Assembly: GCF_037963865.1 (NCBI RefSeq) | Contig: NZ_CP150170.1 | Location: 1,178,001-1,242,000 of the forward strand | Direction: 5' to 3' | DNA length: 64,000 nt | From: Paenibacillus sp. FSL R10-2734 | GTDB lineage: Bacteria > Bacillota > Bacilli > Paenibacillales > Paenibacillaceae | Part shown: piece by piece, positions 18,325 through 27,147 of the stretch | Position numbering within the stretch: position 1 is the first letter of the stretch | Layout of the letters: each line of letters starts with the position of its first letter | Notes under the pieces: generated by a model | The model's database searches: none | What the model saw: only the letters and a program-made list of their open reading frames with translations | What the model was told of the DNA's origin: nothing | Made by a program: the position numbers and the translations under genes

Positions 18325-19191
18325 ATGGATAAGAAAAAGATTGTTGCAACCGTAATCGTAATTGGGGCACTTGTAATGCTACTTGTAATCACTTTTAGTA
18401 AGGAAGATGAGCAGCCTGCAAGCGGCTTTGAATCTCATAAGGTCGTTGCACATGCCATGGGCGGCATTAACGGCTATACGTACACCAATGCCCTTGAGGC
18501 ATTTGTTGCTAACTATGCACAGGGAACTCGCCTATTTGAAGTTGATTTGTTGTTAACGACAGATAACCAGCTAGTGGGTCGGCATGAGTGGTCAGAGAAT
18601 ATGAGTAAGCTTTTAGGTCAGTTGGATGTTCTTCCTGCTAATAAACAAGGTGTAGCTCTAGATTATAAGGAATTCATGGATAGTCCAATCCTGGATATAT
18701 ACTCCCCGATCGATGTCGAGAAGTTGCTTGATCTGATGCAGCATTATCCAGATGCTTATATTGTTACGGATACGAAAGAAAATAAACCTGAACTTATAAA
18801 TAAACAATTTACATTGTTGACTGAAGCTGCGCAGCGGCGAGATCCAGCATTATTGGATCGGATTGTTCCACAAATATATAATCAGACCATGCTCGATGAG
18901 ATTAATAAGGTACACTCTTTTTCAGAAGTGCTCTATACGCTTTACCAATCTCAGGATACGGATGAACAAGTCGTTGATTTTGTGAAAAAAACTGGAGTAG
19001 ATATCACAATGCCAGCTAGCCGAGCGACTAAGGACTTTGTTAAAAAGCTGAAAAAGGCTGGAGCTCGTGTATATGTTCATACAGTGAATGAAGAAGATGA
19101 AATTCGGAAGCTCTACCGCATGGGTGTGGACGGATTCTATACCGATTTTGTACCTGAGGATGATTTGAATAACATGAGAGGTTTACGTTGA
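18325..19191 (+). CDS. Membrane-anchored GDPD-family (glycerophosphodiester phosphodiesterase-like) protein
   Basis: 288 residues. One N-terminal membrane helix (residues 6-24) anchors an outward-facing domain of the PLC-like phosphodiesterase fold. The metal and catalytic positions His43, Glu72, Asp74 and His87 are visible (VVAHAMGG, FEVDLLLTTD, RHEW). The Arg that normally follows the first His (HRG) is replaced by Ala. The C-terminal VYVHTVNEEDEIRKL and GVDGFYTDF agree with the family. It may cleave glycerophosphodiesters in teichoic or lipid substrates, or act on a polysaccharide. AAAGGA precedes the ATG. Confidence 0.75.
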   Translation: MDKKKIVATVIVIGALVMLLVITFSKEDEQPASGFESHKVVAHAMGGINGYTYTNALEAFVANYAQGTRLFEVDLLLTTDNQLVGRHEWSENMSKLLGQLDVLPANKQGVALDYKEFMDSPILDIYSPIDVEKLLDLMQHYPDAYIVTDTKENKPELINKQFTLLTEAAQRRDPALLDRIVPQIYNQTMLDEINKVHSFSEVLYTLYQSQDTDEQVVDFVKKTGVDITMPASRATKDFVKKLKKAGARVYVHTVNEEDEIRKLYRMGVDGFYTDFVPEDDLNNMRGLR

Positions 19192-19222
19192 AATCTTTGA
19201 CCACTCATTACCACTAATATAT

Positions 19223-19272
19223 CCCCACAAAGTGGTGCTTTCCATAGATGCGTATTCAGGTACTTTGCGGGG
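19223..19272 (+). terminator. Hairpin after the GDPD gene, possible terminator
   Basis: CCCCACAAAGT (19223-19233) pairs with ACTTTGCGGGG (19262-19272) with one mismatch. No T run follows directly, so termination is uncertain. A second small hairpin with a TTCG loop (AAAAATG 19294-19300, CATTTTT 19305-19311) lies just downstream. Confidence 0.4.
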
Positions 19273-19323
19273 GGGCCCCAAATTTATATACGAAAAAATG
19301 TTCGCATTTTTGTTCGCTTTAAA

Positions 19324-19352
19324 TTGACACACCTGCTGTGCTGGCATAGACT
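19324..19352 (+). promoter_or_regulatory. Sigma-A promoter of pcrB
   Basis: TTGACA (19324-19329), 17-nt spacer, TAGACT (19347-19352), about 60 nt before the pcrB start. Confidence 0.7.
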
Positions 19353-19420
19353 AGATCTATATCTTTTGCGGCGGCAGGAGTGTCTTTGTCTTGCCCAAAT
19401 GACTATTAAGGATGATTCTC

Positions 19421-20140
19421 ATGAAATCAGTGCAGCAAATGATCAAACCTTGGCGGCATGTGTTTAAGCTGGACCCGGATCGGACGATTTCTGATGAGGA
19501 TTTGGAGGCCGTTTGCTTATCGGGCACGGATGCCATACTGATAGGGGGCTCCACAGGAGTGACCTATGAGAATACAGTGGATCTCTTATCGAGAGTAAGA
19601 CGTTTTGAGTTACCCTGTGCACTCGAGGTATCCGAACTTGAAGCTGCTGTGCCCGGATTTGATCTTTATATGATTCCAATGGTGCTCAATACTCCGGATC
19701 CAGCTTGGATTGTAGGCCATCATCGCCGAGCTATTGAACGCTATGGATTTATGATTCCATGGGATTTTCTACTAACAGAAGGCTATATTGTGTTGAATAG
19801 TGACTCTTCGGTTGCTCGGATTACAGGGGCTGAGACGGCCATTGATGCTGAAGAGGCGGCTGCTTATGCCCAGGTTGCGGACAAGCTGATGTCACTGCCA
19901 ATAGTATATCTAGAGTATAGCGGGATGTTCGGGGATATGGAGACAGTACGAACAGTGCGCGAAATGGTGGAGCAAGCCCAGCTTTTTTATGGTGGGGGCA
20001 TTACTTGTGAGGCGGAGGCCGAGCAAGCAGCCGCTCTGTGTGATACAGTAGTGGTCGGCAATATTATTTATAGTGATGTACAGCAGGCGTTACTAACGGT
20101 TGAGGCTGTGAAGAAGACAGTACAAGAGAAATTTGATTAG
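19421..20140 (+). CDS. pcrB: Heptaprenylglyceryl phosphate synthase
   Basis: A TIM-barrel enzyme that joins glycerol-1-phosphate to heptaprenyl diphosphate in Bacillales. The N-terminus WRHVFKLDPDRTISDEDL, the SGTDAILIGGSTGVT loop, YLEYSG and the C-terminal phosphate loop FYGGGI are characteristic. From ATG 19421 (7 nt after AAGGA) the protein has 239 residues; an upstream ATG at 19412 overlaps the Shine-Dalgarno. It heads pcrB-pcrA-ligA, the same order as in Bacillus, although a repeat-containing gap separates it from pcrA. Confidence 0.93.
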   Translation: MKSVQQMIKPWRHVFKLDPDRTISDEDLEAVCLSGTDAILIGGSTGVTYENTVDLLSRVRRFELPCALEVSELEAAVPGFDLYMIPMVLNTPDPAWIVGHHRRAIERYGFMIPWDFLLTEGYIVLNSDSSVARITGAETAIDAEEAAAYAQVADKLMSLPIVYLEYSGMFGDMETVRTVREMVEQAQLFYGGGITCEAEAEQAAALCDTVVVGNIIYSDVQQALLTVEAVKKTVQEKFD

Positions 20141-20210
20141 TGGTTATTTCCAGGACTACTTAAGATTGTTTACTCTAAAAATTAGAGATAGGCTAGACGT
20201 ACGAATAGAG

Positions 20211-20330
20211 CGGAGGGTCGGGGGGATTCTGGAGAAACGCCAGTGGTCGCCTTTAAAGACCTATTTCAACCGATAATCTTTTTATTGAATCAAGAAATTG
20301 GGCTTTAACAGCGATCGTAAGAACCCTCCG
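20211..20330. repeat. Interspersed palindromic repeat A between pcrB and pcrA
   Basis: CGGAGGGT (20211-20218) and ACCCTCCG (20323-20330) are exact inverted ends. Inside, 20245-20267 and 20294-20317 form long imperfect arms containing AAAGACCTATTTC and GAAATTGGGCTTT. The region is non-coding and would fold into one large RNA or DNA hairpin. I recall similar elements in Paenibacillus intergenic regions, but no search was done. Confidence 0.6.
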
Positions 20331-20428
20331 AACCCGTAGCGGCTTGTTCTCGAACGATCAAACACTAATTTTAGTTTTAGGACTACTTATGATTTGTGAT
20401 TTTACATTTAGAAAGGAGCATGTTACAC

Positions 20429-22768
20429 ATGCAACTTATTAGCATACAAGATGCAGTCAGCCGATTGAATCCTCCACAAAGGCAGGCTGTCGAAACAACC
20501 GAAGGCCCTCTTTTGATTATGGCGGGTGCGGGCAGTGGAAAGACGAGAGTGCTTACTCACCGAATTGCCTGGCTGATTGCCAATCGAAAGGCGCCGCCTT
20601 GGGCGATTTTGGCGATTACGTTTACGAATAAAGCCGCACGGGAAATGCAGGAACGTGTATCTAAGCTCGTCGGACCTGAGGGAAGAGATATTTGGGTATC
20701 CACCTTTCACTCCATGTGTGTACGGATTTTGAGGAAGGATATCGAGCGGATTGGTTTTACCTCCAACTTCTCGATTCTGGACTCTACAGACCAGTTGTCT
20801 GTAATCCGTAATTGTATGAAGGAACTGAATATTGATACGAAGAAATTCGAGCCAAAGGCTGTGCAAGCCGTAATCAGCGCATCCAAAAATGAACTGATCA
20901 CTCCAACGCAGTATGAGCAGAAGGTCGGCGATTATTTCGAAGGCCTTATTGCTAAGGTATATAAGATGTATCAAAGGCGTTTGAGAAGCAATAACTCGCT
21001 CGACTTTGATGATTTGATTATGAAGACGATCGAATTGTTTAAGGAAGTTCCTGAGGTTCTTGATTTCTACCAAAAGAAATTCAAATACATCCACGTGGAT
21101 GAGTATCAGGATACGAACAGAGCGCAGTACATGTTGTGCCGTATGCTGGCTGACAGCCACCACCGGATTTGCGTGGTAGGGGATAGTGACCAGTCGATTT
21201 ATCGCTGGCGCGGAGCGGATATTACGAACATTCTTAATTTTGAAGAGGATTATCCAGAAGCGAAGACGATTCTTCTAGAGCAGAACTATCGTTCGACCGC
21301 TAATATCCTGAATGCAGCCAATGGCGTGATCGCGCTCAATAGTGGACGGAAGCCGAAGAAGCTGTGGACCGACTCCGAAGAAGGCGCCAAGATTAAGGTG
21401 TACCGAGCAGATTCCGAGCATGATGAAGGTTACTTTGTAACCGGAGAAATCAGTAAGAACGTGAAACAAGGTCAAGCCTATCAGAATCACGCGATACTGT
21501 ATCGTACGAATGCCCAGTCACGGGTAATCGAGGAAATTCTGATTAAATCAGATATTCCGTATCAAATCGTTGGCGGGATTAAGTTCTATGATCGAAAAGA
21601 AATCAAGGACCTTCTTGCGTACCTACGTTTACTGTCTAACCCTGATGATGATATCAGTCTGACACGTATTATTAATGTTCCTAAGCGGGGATTGGGCGAT
21701 ACAACGGTTGGCAAGCTGGCAGCTGCGGCCGGTGAACGTGGTGTTTCTATTTTCCGCGTACTGCAAACTGTAGATGATTTGGGCTTTGCTGGCCGGACAC
21801 GGAATATGCTAGTAGAGTTCTACGATATGATTGAAGCTCTGCACCGTATGGTGGAATTCTTGTCCGTAACCGAGCTGACGGAAAAAATACTGGAGATGTC
21901 GCAGTACCGTTTGGAGCTGCAAAATGAGAACACACTCGAATCACGCTCACGGTTAGAGAACATCGATGAATTTCTGTCGGTGACGATGGAGTTTGAAAAG
22001 AATAACGAGGACAAGTCGCTCGTCTCCTTCCTCACGGATCTTGCACTTATCGCAGATATTGATAGTGTGAATGATGATGAAGAGGATCGTAGTGACGCTG
22101 TAGTCCTGATGACGATGCACAGTGCAAAAGGACTGGAGTTCCCAACGGTATTTATTGTCGGGATGGAAGAAGGCGTGTTCCCGCACAGCCGTGCCTTCCA
22201 AGACAACGATGAGCTCGAAGAGGAACGCCGGCTTGCGTATGTAGGAATCACCCGCGCTGAGAAACAACTGTTTCTCTCCTGCGCGCGGATGCGTACGCTC
22301 TTTGGGCGGACAACGGCGAATGCACCGTCCCGCTTCTTGGAGGAGATTCCGGAGGAGTTGAAGGAAGATACCGCTAAGAATCAGGACCGCTTCCAGCGCG
22401 GAGGCGCGGAGGTAGGCGGTGCTTACGGCGGACGCGGCTTTAGCGGCGGTGGCCGTGGGAACTTCGGCGGCCGAGGCGGAGCCACCGGAGCTACGCCGGC
22501 TGGCGTCGGAAGCACAGCGTCAGCGGCGACAAGCAAGAGCAGCGTGACCATAACCTCAGGAGGCGCACAGCGTGCTCCTGGAGCAGGGGCTGCAGCGGCT
22601 GGCGAATACAAGGCGGGCGATAAGGTTTCCCACGGCAAGTGGGGCACTGGCACCGTTGTGGCCGTTAAGGGCACCGGGAATGACACAGAGCTACAGATTG
22701 CTTTTCCAGCACCAGTGGGTGTGAAACGACTGCTTGCTGGGTTTGCACCGATTACCAGAGTGGAATAA
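20429..22768 (+). CDS. pcrA: ATP-dependent DNA helicase PcrA (UvrD/Rep family)
   Basis: An SF1A 3'-5' helicase for repair, recombination control and removal of stalled RNA polymerase. It shows the Q motif LNPPQRQAV, Walker A AGAGSGKT (32-39), DEYQDTN (224-230), GDSDQSIYRWRGAD, TMHSAKGLEFP and VGITRAEKQL. Residues about 660-725 form a Gly/Ala/Arg/Ser-rich linker, longer than in B. subtilis PcrA. The C-terminal KAGDKVSHGKWGTGTVV module is the Tudor-like domain that contacts RNA polymerase. I chose ATG 20429, 10 nt after AAGGAG; two upstream in-frame starts have no site. It is 779 residues long. Confidence 0.96.
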   Translation: MQLISIQDAVSRLNPPQRQAVETTEGPLLIMAGAGSGKTRVLTHRIAWLIANRKAPPWAILAITFTNKAAREMQERVSKLVGPEGRDIWVSTFHSMCVRILRKDIERIGFTSNFSILDSTDQLSVIRNCMKELNIDTKKFEPKAVQAVISASKNELITPTQYEQKVGDYFEGLIAKVYKMYQRRLRSNNSLDFDDLIMKTIELFKEVPEVLDFYQKKFKYIHVDEYQDTNRAQYMLCRMLADSHHRICVVGDSDQSIYRWRGADITNILNFEEDYPEAKTILLEQNYRSTANILNAANGVIALNSGRKPKKLWTDSEEGAKIKVYRADSEHDEGYFVTGEISKNVKQGQAYQNHAILYRTNAQSRVIEEILIKSDIPYQIVGGIKFYDRKEIKDLLAYLRLLSNPDDDISLTRIINVPKRGLGDTTVGKLAAAAGERGVSIFRVLQTVDDLGFAGRTRNMLVEFYDMIEALHRMVEFLSVTELTEKILEMSQYRLELQNENTLESRSRLENIDEFLSVTMEFEKNNEDKSLVSFLTDLALIADIDSVNDDEEDRSDAVVLMTMHSAKGLEFPTVFIVGMEEGVFPHSRAFQDNDELEEERRLAYVGITRAEKQLFLSCARMRTLFGRTTANAPSRFLEEIPEELKEDTAKNQDRFQRGGAEVGGAYGGRGFSGGGRGNFGGRGGATGATPAGVGSTASAATSKSSVTITSGGAQRAPGAGAAAAGEYKAGDKVSHGKWGTGTVVAVKGTGNDTELQIAFPAPVGVKRLLAGFAPITRVE

Positions 22769-22779
22769 CAGTAGTGCGA

Positions 22780-22947
22780 GTTCAAAAAGTACGGTTTTCA
22801 GCACCGAGAAGATTGGATGAAGGTAGAAACTGAGGAGCGGAGCGTAGTGGAAGCTTTTGTGAGCACCGGAAGTTTCGCCTGAATTCAATATTCGATGTCG
22901 AATAATCTTCTTGCAATTCTTCGTGATCAAAAGCGGACTTTTTGAAC
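22780..22947. repeat. Interspersed palindromic repeat B between pcrA and ligA
   Basis: A 168-bp non-coding element bounded by GTTCAAAAAGTACG (22780-22793) and CGGACTTTTTGAAC (22934-22947), inverted copies with one mismatch. Inside are further inverted pieces such as GAGAAGATT and AATCTTCTT. It looks like a miniature or structured repeat with terminal inverted repeats. The end sequence is familiar to me from Paenibacillus intergenic regions. It encodes nothing recognisable. Confidence 0.65.
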
Positions 22948-23030
22948 AACCTCTAGTAGGGAACGATTAACGAACGGATATTTAGCCCACGCTAACCGAA
23001 GGACACTTATTGACGGAGGGATGTACCTGC

Positions 23031-25043
23031 ATGGATGCTATGCATGTGATGGAAGAGCTTGTTGCAGAATTAAATCACTATAATTACCACTACTACACGC
23101 TGGATGCACCGCTAGTCAGCGATAAGGAATACGATGTTTTGTACGACAAGCTTGTAGCGCTGGAGACCGAGAGTGGCTTCGTGCTACCGGACTCTCCTAC
23201 ACAACGTGTAGGAGGAGAACTGCTTAAGGGCTTTACGCCGCATCGGCATCTAGCTCCGCTTTGGAGTCTGGATAAAGCACAAAATATTGAACAACTGCGG
23301 AGCTGGAATACGCGGGTACTTCGCTTAGTGAATGAGTACAATCTTAAGAACCCAGACAATCCTCTACCCGATCCTTGTTATGCAGTAGAACTGAAGTTCG
23401 ATGGCTTGACGCTAAATCTGACCTATCGGAATGGTGTTCTTGAACAAGCATCGACGCGGGGCAATGGTGTAGTGGGTGAAGGAATACTTGCACAGGTGAA
23501 GACCATCAAATCCGTTCCATTAACGATTCCTTTTAAAGAAGGAGTCATTGAGGTGCAGGGTGAAGGGATTATGAATCTGTCTGTGCTGGCGGATTATAAT
23601 ACGCAGGCTGCAGAGCCACTTAAGAATGCGCGTAATGCAGCAGCAGGTGCACTGCGCAATCTAAATCCGAAGACCACTGCAGAACGTCGTTTGAATGCAT
23701 ATTTCTATAATGTTGGCTTTGCAGAAGGTGTAGCGTTCGACGATCATCAAGAGATGATGGAATTTCTACGGAATAACAGATTCAAAGTGAATCCTTATCT
23801 GACCTACTGTAATGATTTTGATGATGTAACTGAGCAGCTTGCTGGAATCGAGGAGAGTCGTGCTGGTCTTGATTACCTCATAGATGGAGCCGTGATTAAG
23901 GTTACGGATTTCCGTATCCGTGAAGTGCTTGGTTACACGGATAAGTTTCCACGCTGGGCAGTAGCTTATAAATTCGAAGCAGAAGAAACAACGACCGTTT
24001 TGGAGTCCGTTAGCTGGAATGTAGGGCGTACAGGTAAAGTAACTCCGCTGGCTCGTGTTGAGGCGGTAGAGCTTGCTGGAGTTACTGTGCAGAACTGCAC
24101 ATTAAATAATGTGGGCGATATCGAGCGCAAAAACTTGAAATTCGCATTAGGATCACGGGTGTTTATTCGGCGTTCTAATGATGTTATCCCTGAGATTCTC
24201 GGTAAAGTGACCGAAGAGAATGACGGTGGAGAGATCATTTTCCCTGAGGATTGCCCAGCTTGCGGATACCTGTTAGAAATGCGCGGTGCGCATCTTTTCT
24301 GCAACAATAAGCTGAATTGTAGACCGCAAATTATTAGTCGGATCACCCATTTCGCTTCGCGTGATGCGATGGATATCGAGTCGTTTAGTGAGAAGACGGC
24401 AGGTCAGCTATACGACGAGCTTAATATACATGACTCTGCGGATCTGTATGAATTGTCCTTTGAGCAGCTTGTGCAGCTGAATCGTTTTGGTGAGAAAAAA
24501 GCACAGAATTTGCTGCAAGCGTTAGAGGATAGCAAAGGGCGCGATCTCGCTTCATTCCTCTTTGCGTTAGGTATTCCTAATACAGGCAAAGCGACCACCA
24601 AGATGCTGGCTGATCATTTCCGCGATCTGGATGCTGTGATGCAGGCTAAAGCGGAGGAACTCGCCGAGTTACCGGACATTGGGGGAATTGTTGCCGAGAG
24701 CATTGTTAACTTCTTTGCAGATCCTGTTGTAGTGGCAAACGTTGCTCGGTTGCGCGCTCTGGGGGTTGAAGCGAAGGCTCCGGAGGCACCACGTCCTGTT
24801 AGCACGGATTCCTTCTTTAGTGGAAAAACGGTAGTGCTGACCGGTTCATTACAAAAGCTTACGCGTGACGAAGCGGCTGAACGCTTAGAAGCTCTCGGAG
24901 CGAAGGTATCCGGAAGTGTATCCAAGAAGACGGATTTGGTTATTGCCGGCGAGAAAGCAGGCAGTAAACTGGCCAAGGCGCAGCAGCTAGGCATTCAGGT
25001 GATTGAGGATGAGGATGAGCTAATTCGACTGCTGGAGATGTAA
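23031..25043 (+). CDS. ligA: NAD-dependent DNA ligase
   Basis: Seals nicks in replication and repair using NAD. Domain Ia (HYNYHYYTLDAPLVSDKEYD) leads to the adenylation lysine K122 in ELKFDG. An OB fold and a Cys4 zinc finger (CPACGY..FCNN..LNC, residues about 409-432) follow, then helix-hairpin-helix repeats and a C-terminal BRCT domain (SGKTVVLTGSL, about 593-670). ATG 23031 after GGAGGG gives 670 residues, the usual length. A strong terminator ends the pcrB-pcrA-ligA group. Confidence 0.97.
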   Translation: MDAMHVMEELVAELNHYNYHYYTLDAPLVSDKEYDVLYDKLVALETESGFVLPDSPTQRVGGELLKGFTPHRHLAPLWSLDKAQNIEQLRSWNTRVLRLVNEYNLKNPDNPLPDPCYAVELKFDGLTLNLTYRNGVLEQASTRGNGVVGEGILAQVKTIKSVPLTIPFKEGVIEVQGEGIMNLSVLADYNTQAAEPLKNARNAAAGALRNLNPKTTAERRLNAYFYNVGFAEGVAFDDHQEMMEFLRNNRFKVNPYLTYCNDFDDVTEQLAGIEESRAGLDYLIDGAVIKVTDFRIREVLGYTDKFPRWAVAYKFEAEETTTVLESVSWNVGRTGKVTPLARVEAVELAGVTVQNCTLNNVGDIERKNLKFALGSRVFIRRSNDVIPEILGKVTEENDGGEIIFPEDCPACGYLLEMRGAHLFCNNKLNCRPQIISRITHFASRDAMDIESFSEKTAGQLYDELNIHDSADLYELSFEQLVQLNRFGEKKAQNLLQALEDSKGRDLASFLFALGIPNTGKATTKMLADHFRDLDAVMQAKAEELAELPDIGGIVAESIVNFFADPVVVANVARLRALGVEAKAPEAPRPVSTDSFFSGKTVVLTGSLQKLTRDEAAERLEALGAKVSGSVSKKTDLVIAGEKAGSKLAKAQQLGIQVIEDEDELIRLLEM

Positions 25044-25063
25044 GCATATTTATACGAGATCCT

Positions 25064-25118
25064 AAAAGGGTTCCAGTTCCATTTCGTTTAAGTACGAGAG
25101 GAACGGGGACCCTTTTTT
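25064..25118 (+). terminator. Rho-independent terminator after ligA
   Basis: AAAAGGGTTCC plus GTTCC (25064-25080) pair with GGAAC plus GGGACCC (25100-25112), followed by TTTTTT. Confidence 0.85.
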
Positions 25119-25183
25119 GCGTAACCTACTTATTGTCATTCGATTTTAAGAACATGTTTCTATTTTCGAGGAAAATCGTTCGA

Positions 25184-25212
25184 TTGATCTGCTAATATAT
25201 AAGCAATAGATA
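25184..25212 (+). promoter_or_regulatory. Candidate promoter of the two-component/PBP operon
   Basis: TTGATC (25184-25189), 17-nt spacer, TAGATA (25207-25212). Just upstream CGATTTT (25141-25147) and AAAATCG (25172-25178) form an inverted repeat that could be an operator. Confidence 0.4.
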
Positions 25213-25243
25213 TTATTACTATATTTGAAAGGAAACCCCTCCT

Positions 25244-25951
25244 GTGAAGAGAGAAACTATATTGTTAGTAGATGATGAGAAGGAAATTGTAGAGCTTTTA
25301 TCGATTTATCTCAGTAATGAGGGCTATCGACTGCTTAAAGCCTATGATGGAGTGGAAGCACTGGAGTGTCTGCAGAAGGAAGAAGTCGATCTAATTATTC
25401 TTGATGTTATGATGCCTAAGATGGATGGACTAGCAGCATGCATGAAGATCCGTGAAGAGCGGAAGATGCCGATTATTATCCTGTCTGCCAAAAATACCGA
25501 TATGGACAAGATCTCCGGACTTAGTATCGGAGCGGATGACTACGTGGGCAAGCCTTTTAATCCTTTGGAGATTGTGGCACGAGTCAAATCACAGCTGCGT
25601 CGTTATCACGCATTTAATAAGGATAGTAATAGCTTGGGGAACGACAGCAAACTAAGCTTTGAAGATTTAACTATAGATACGTCTAAGCATGAGGTGTATG
25701 TAGACCAGCAGAGGGTTAAGCTGACCCCGCGGGAATTCTCTATTCTAGAGCTTTTGGCGAGGCACCAAGGTCAAGTGCTCAGCCTAGAGCAGATTTACCA
25801 TAAGGTGTGGAACGAACCTTTTCTAGATGGAGGTAATACAGTGATGGTACATATTCGTAACCTCCGTGACAAAATAGAAATGGATTCGAAGCGCCCGCAT
25901 TATATCCAAACCGTCTGGGGTGTTGGCTATAAATTAGACGGACCTTCCTGA
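25244..25951 (+). CDS. OmpR/VanR-family response regulator
   Basis: 235 residues. The receiver domain has the acidic pair D10/D11, the phospho-acceptor D54 in IILDVMMP and the conserved K103 in GKPFNP. A winged-helix DNA-binding domain occupies about 135-235 (LTPREFSILELL, HIRNLRDKIE, VWGVGYKL). It resembles VanR-type regulators. The GTG start follows AAAGGA at a rather long spacing (11 nt). The cognate kinase gene follows after 19 nt. It probably controls the envelope operon it heads, which is inference from context. Confidence 0.92.
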   Translation: MKRETILLVDDEKEIVELLSIYLSNEGYRLLKAYDGVEALECLQKEEVDLIILDVMMPKMDGLAACMKIREERKMPIIILSAKNTDMDKISGLSIGADDYVGKPFNPLEIVARVKSQLRRYHAFNKDSNSLGNDSKLSFEDLTIDTSKHEVYVDQQRVKLTPREFSILELLARHQGQVLSLEQIYHKVWNEPFLDGGNTVMVHIRNLRDKIEMDSKRPHYIQTVWGVGYKLDGPS

Positions 25952-25970
25952 AAGGATTAGGTGAGGCTTC

Positions 25971-27083
25971 TTGAATTCCAAATATATAACAACGATCCGG
26001 TGGAAGTTTATATTCGCTTTTTTGCTTAGTGTGCTCTCAGGTGGAGTACTACTGTTTGCAGGCTACCAGCTCGTTAACTTCATGATCTATCTGAATCCAG
26101 CTTCAGAGTCGGCTCCCTATTCACGTATCTTACGCTGGGTCATTAATAATATTGGCTCTATGCCACTATTGACCGCAGCTGGTATTATCAGCTTTTTGCT
26201 ATTCTTTTTTATCTATACTCGTAAAGTAGTGCTGTATCTGGAGGAGATCACCAAAGGGATTCGGGAAATCACAAGCTCCGGGATGTCACACCGTATTGAG
26301 GTCAGAACATCGGACGAGCTGGGTGTGTTGGCTGAGAATATTAATGAAATGGCGGAGCGTTTGCAGCACTCTATGGAAGAAGAACGTAAAGCAGTGAATT
26401 CGAAAAATGATCTGATCACTGGTGTTTCACACGATTTACGAACCCCGCTTACCTCTGTCCTTGGTTTCCTGGAATATATAGAACAGGATCGATGTCAGGA
26501 AGAAGCAGAAATAAGATATTACGTGAATATAGCCTACAACAAATCCCTTGTGCTGCGTAAACTGATCGACGATCTTTTTGAGTACACACGTGTAAATAGT
26601 GGAGAGTACCCTCTTATTTTGCAGAGATTGGATTTAAAAGCCTTCATACGGCAGTTAGCCGAGGAGTCGGTTCCCGAACTAACAAAGGCTGAAATGACCT
26701 ATGCGATTGAGGACCAAGCTGGTGAGTTGTGGATAGAGGCTTCGCCTAAAGAATTAGTTCGTGCGTATGAGAATTTGATTACGAACGCGATCCGTTACGG
26801 CAGAAGCGGCGGGAAAGTGGAGATTGGTTTCAGTAAAAAAGAAAATGAAGCAGTGGTCCGTATTAGCAACTTTGGAGAGATGATTGCGGAGAGTGATATC
26901 GCGTTTATTTTTGAACGATTCTATCGGGCAGAGAAGTCCCGTTCACAGCATACCGGAGGCTCAGGCCTTGGTCTTGCCATTTCCAAAAGCATCATCGAAC
27001 GCCACAAAGGCGTTATTCATGTGGAAAGCACACCTCTTCGAACGGATTTCATTACCTGTTTCCCAATCTTCATAGAATCTTAA
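25971..27083 (+). CDS. VanS-like membrane sensor histidine kinase
   Basis: 370 residues. Two helices (about 12-38 and 64-83) flank a short external loop ending in SRILRWVINNIGSMP. A HAMP region (about 84-132), the HisKA box GVSHDLRTPLTSVLG with H154, and the ATPase domain (NLITNAIRYG, RFYRAEKSRSQHTGGSGLGLAI) follow. The TTG start lies shortly after AGGTGAGG. It would phosphorylate the regulator encoded just upstream. Its sensor half is clearly related to the next gene product. The small external loop suggests a signal sensed in or near the membrane. Confidence 0.93.
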   Translation: MNSKYITTIRWKFIFAFLLSVLSGGVLLFAGYQLVNFMIYLNPASESAPYSRILRWVINNIGSMPLLTAAGIISFLLFFFIYTRKVVLYLEEITKGIREITSSGMSHRIEVRTSDELGVLAENINEMAERLQHSMEEERKAVNSKNDLITGVSHDLRTPLTSVLGFLEYIEQDRCQEEAEIRYYVNIAYNKSLVLRKLIDDLFEYTRVNSGEYPLILQRLDLKAFIRQLAEESVPELTKAEMTYAIEDQAGELWIEASPKELVRAYENLITNAIRYGRSGGKVEIGFSKKENEAVVRISNFGEMIAESDIAFIFERFYRAEKSRSQHTGGSGLGLAISKSIIERHKGVIHVESTPLRTDFITCFPIFIES

Positions 27084-27147
27084 GAAAACTCATTACGGGT
27101 TGTTAAGATTTGGAAGATATCCTTGTGACCACAAGGAGGGAACTATA

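Noticed and set aside
20423..21163. 246-codon minus-strand frame inside pcrA
   Set aside because: It is the antisense shadow of a highly conserved helicase gene, with no family resemblance or ribosome site.
22691..22930. 79-codon minus-strand frame across repeat B
   Set aside because: It runs from the pcrA 3' end into a palindromic repeat; the composition is that of the repeat, not of a protein.
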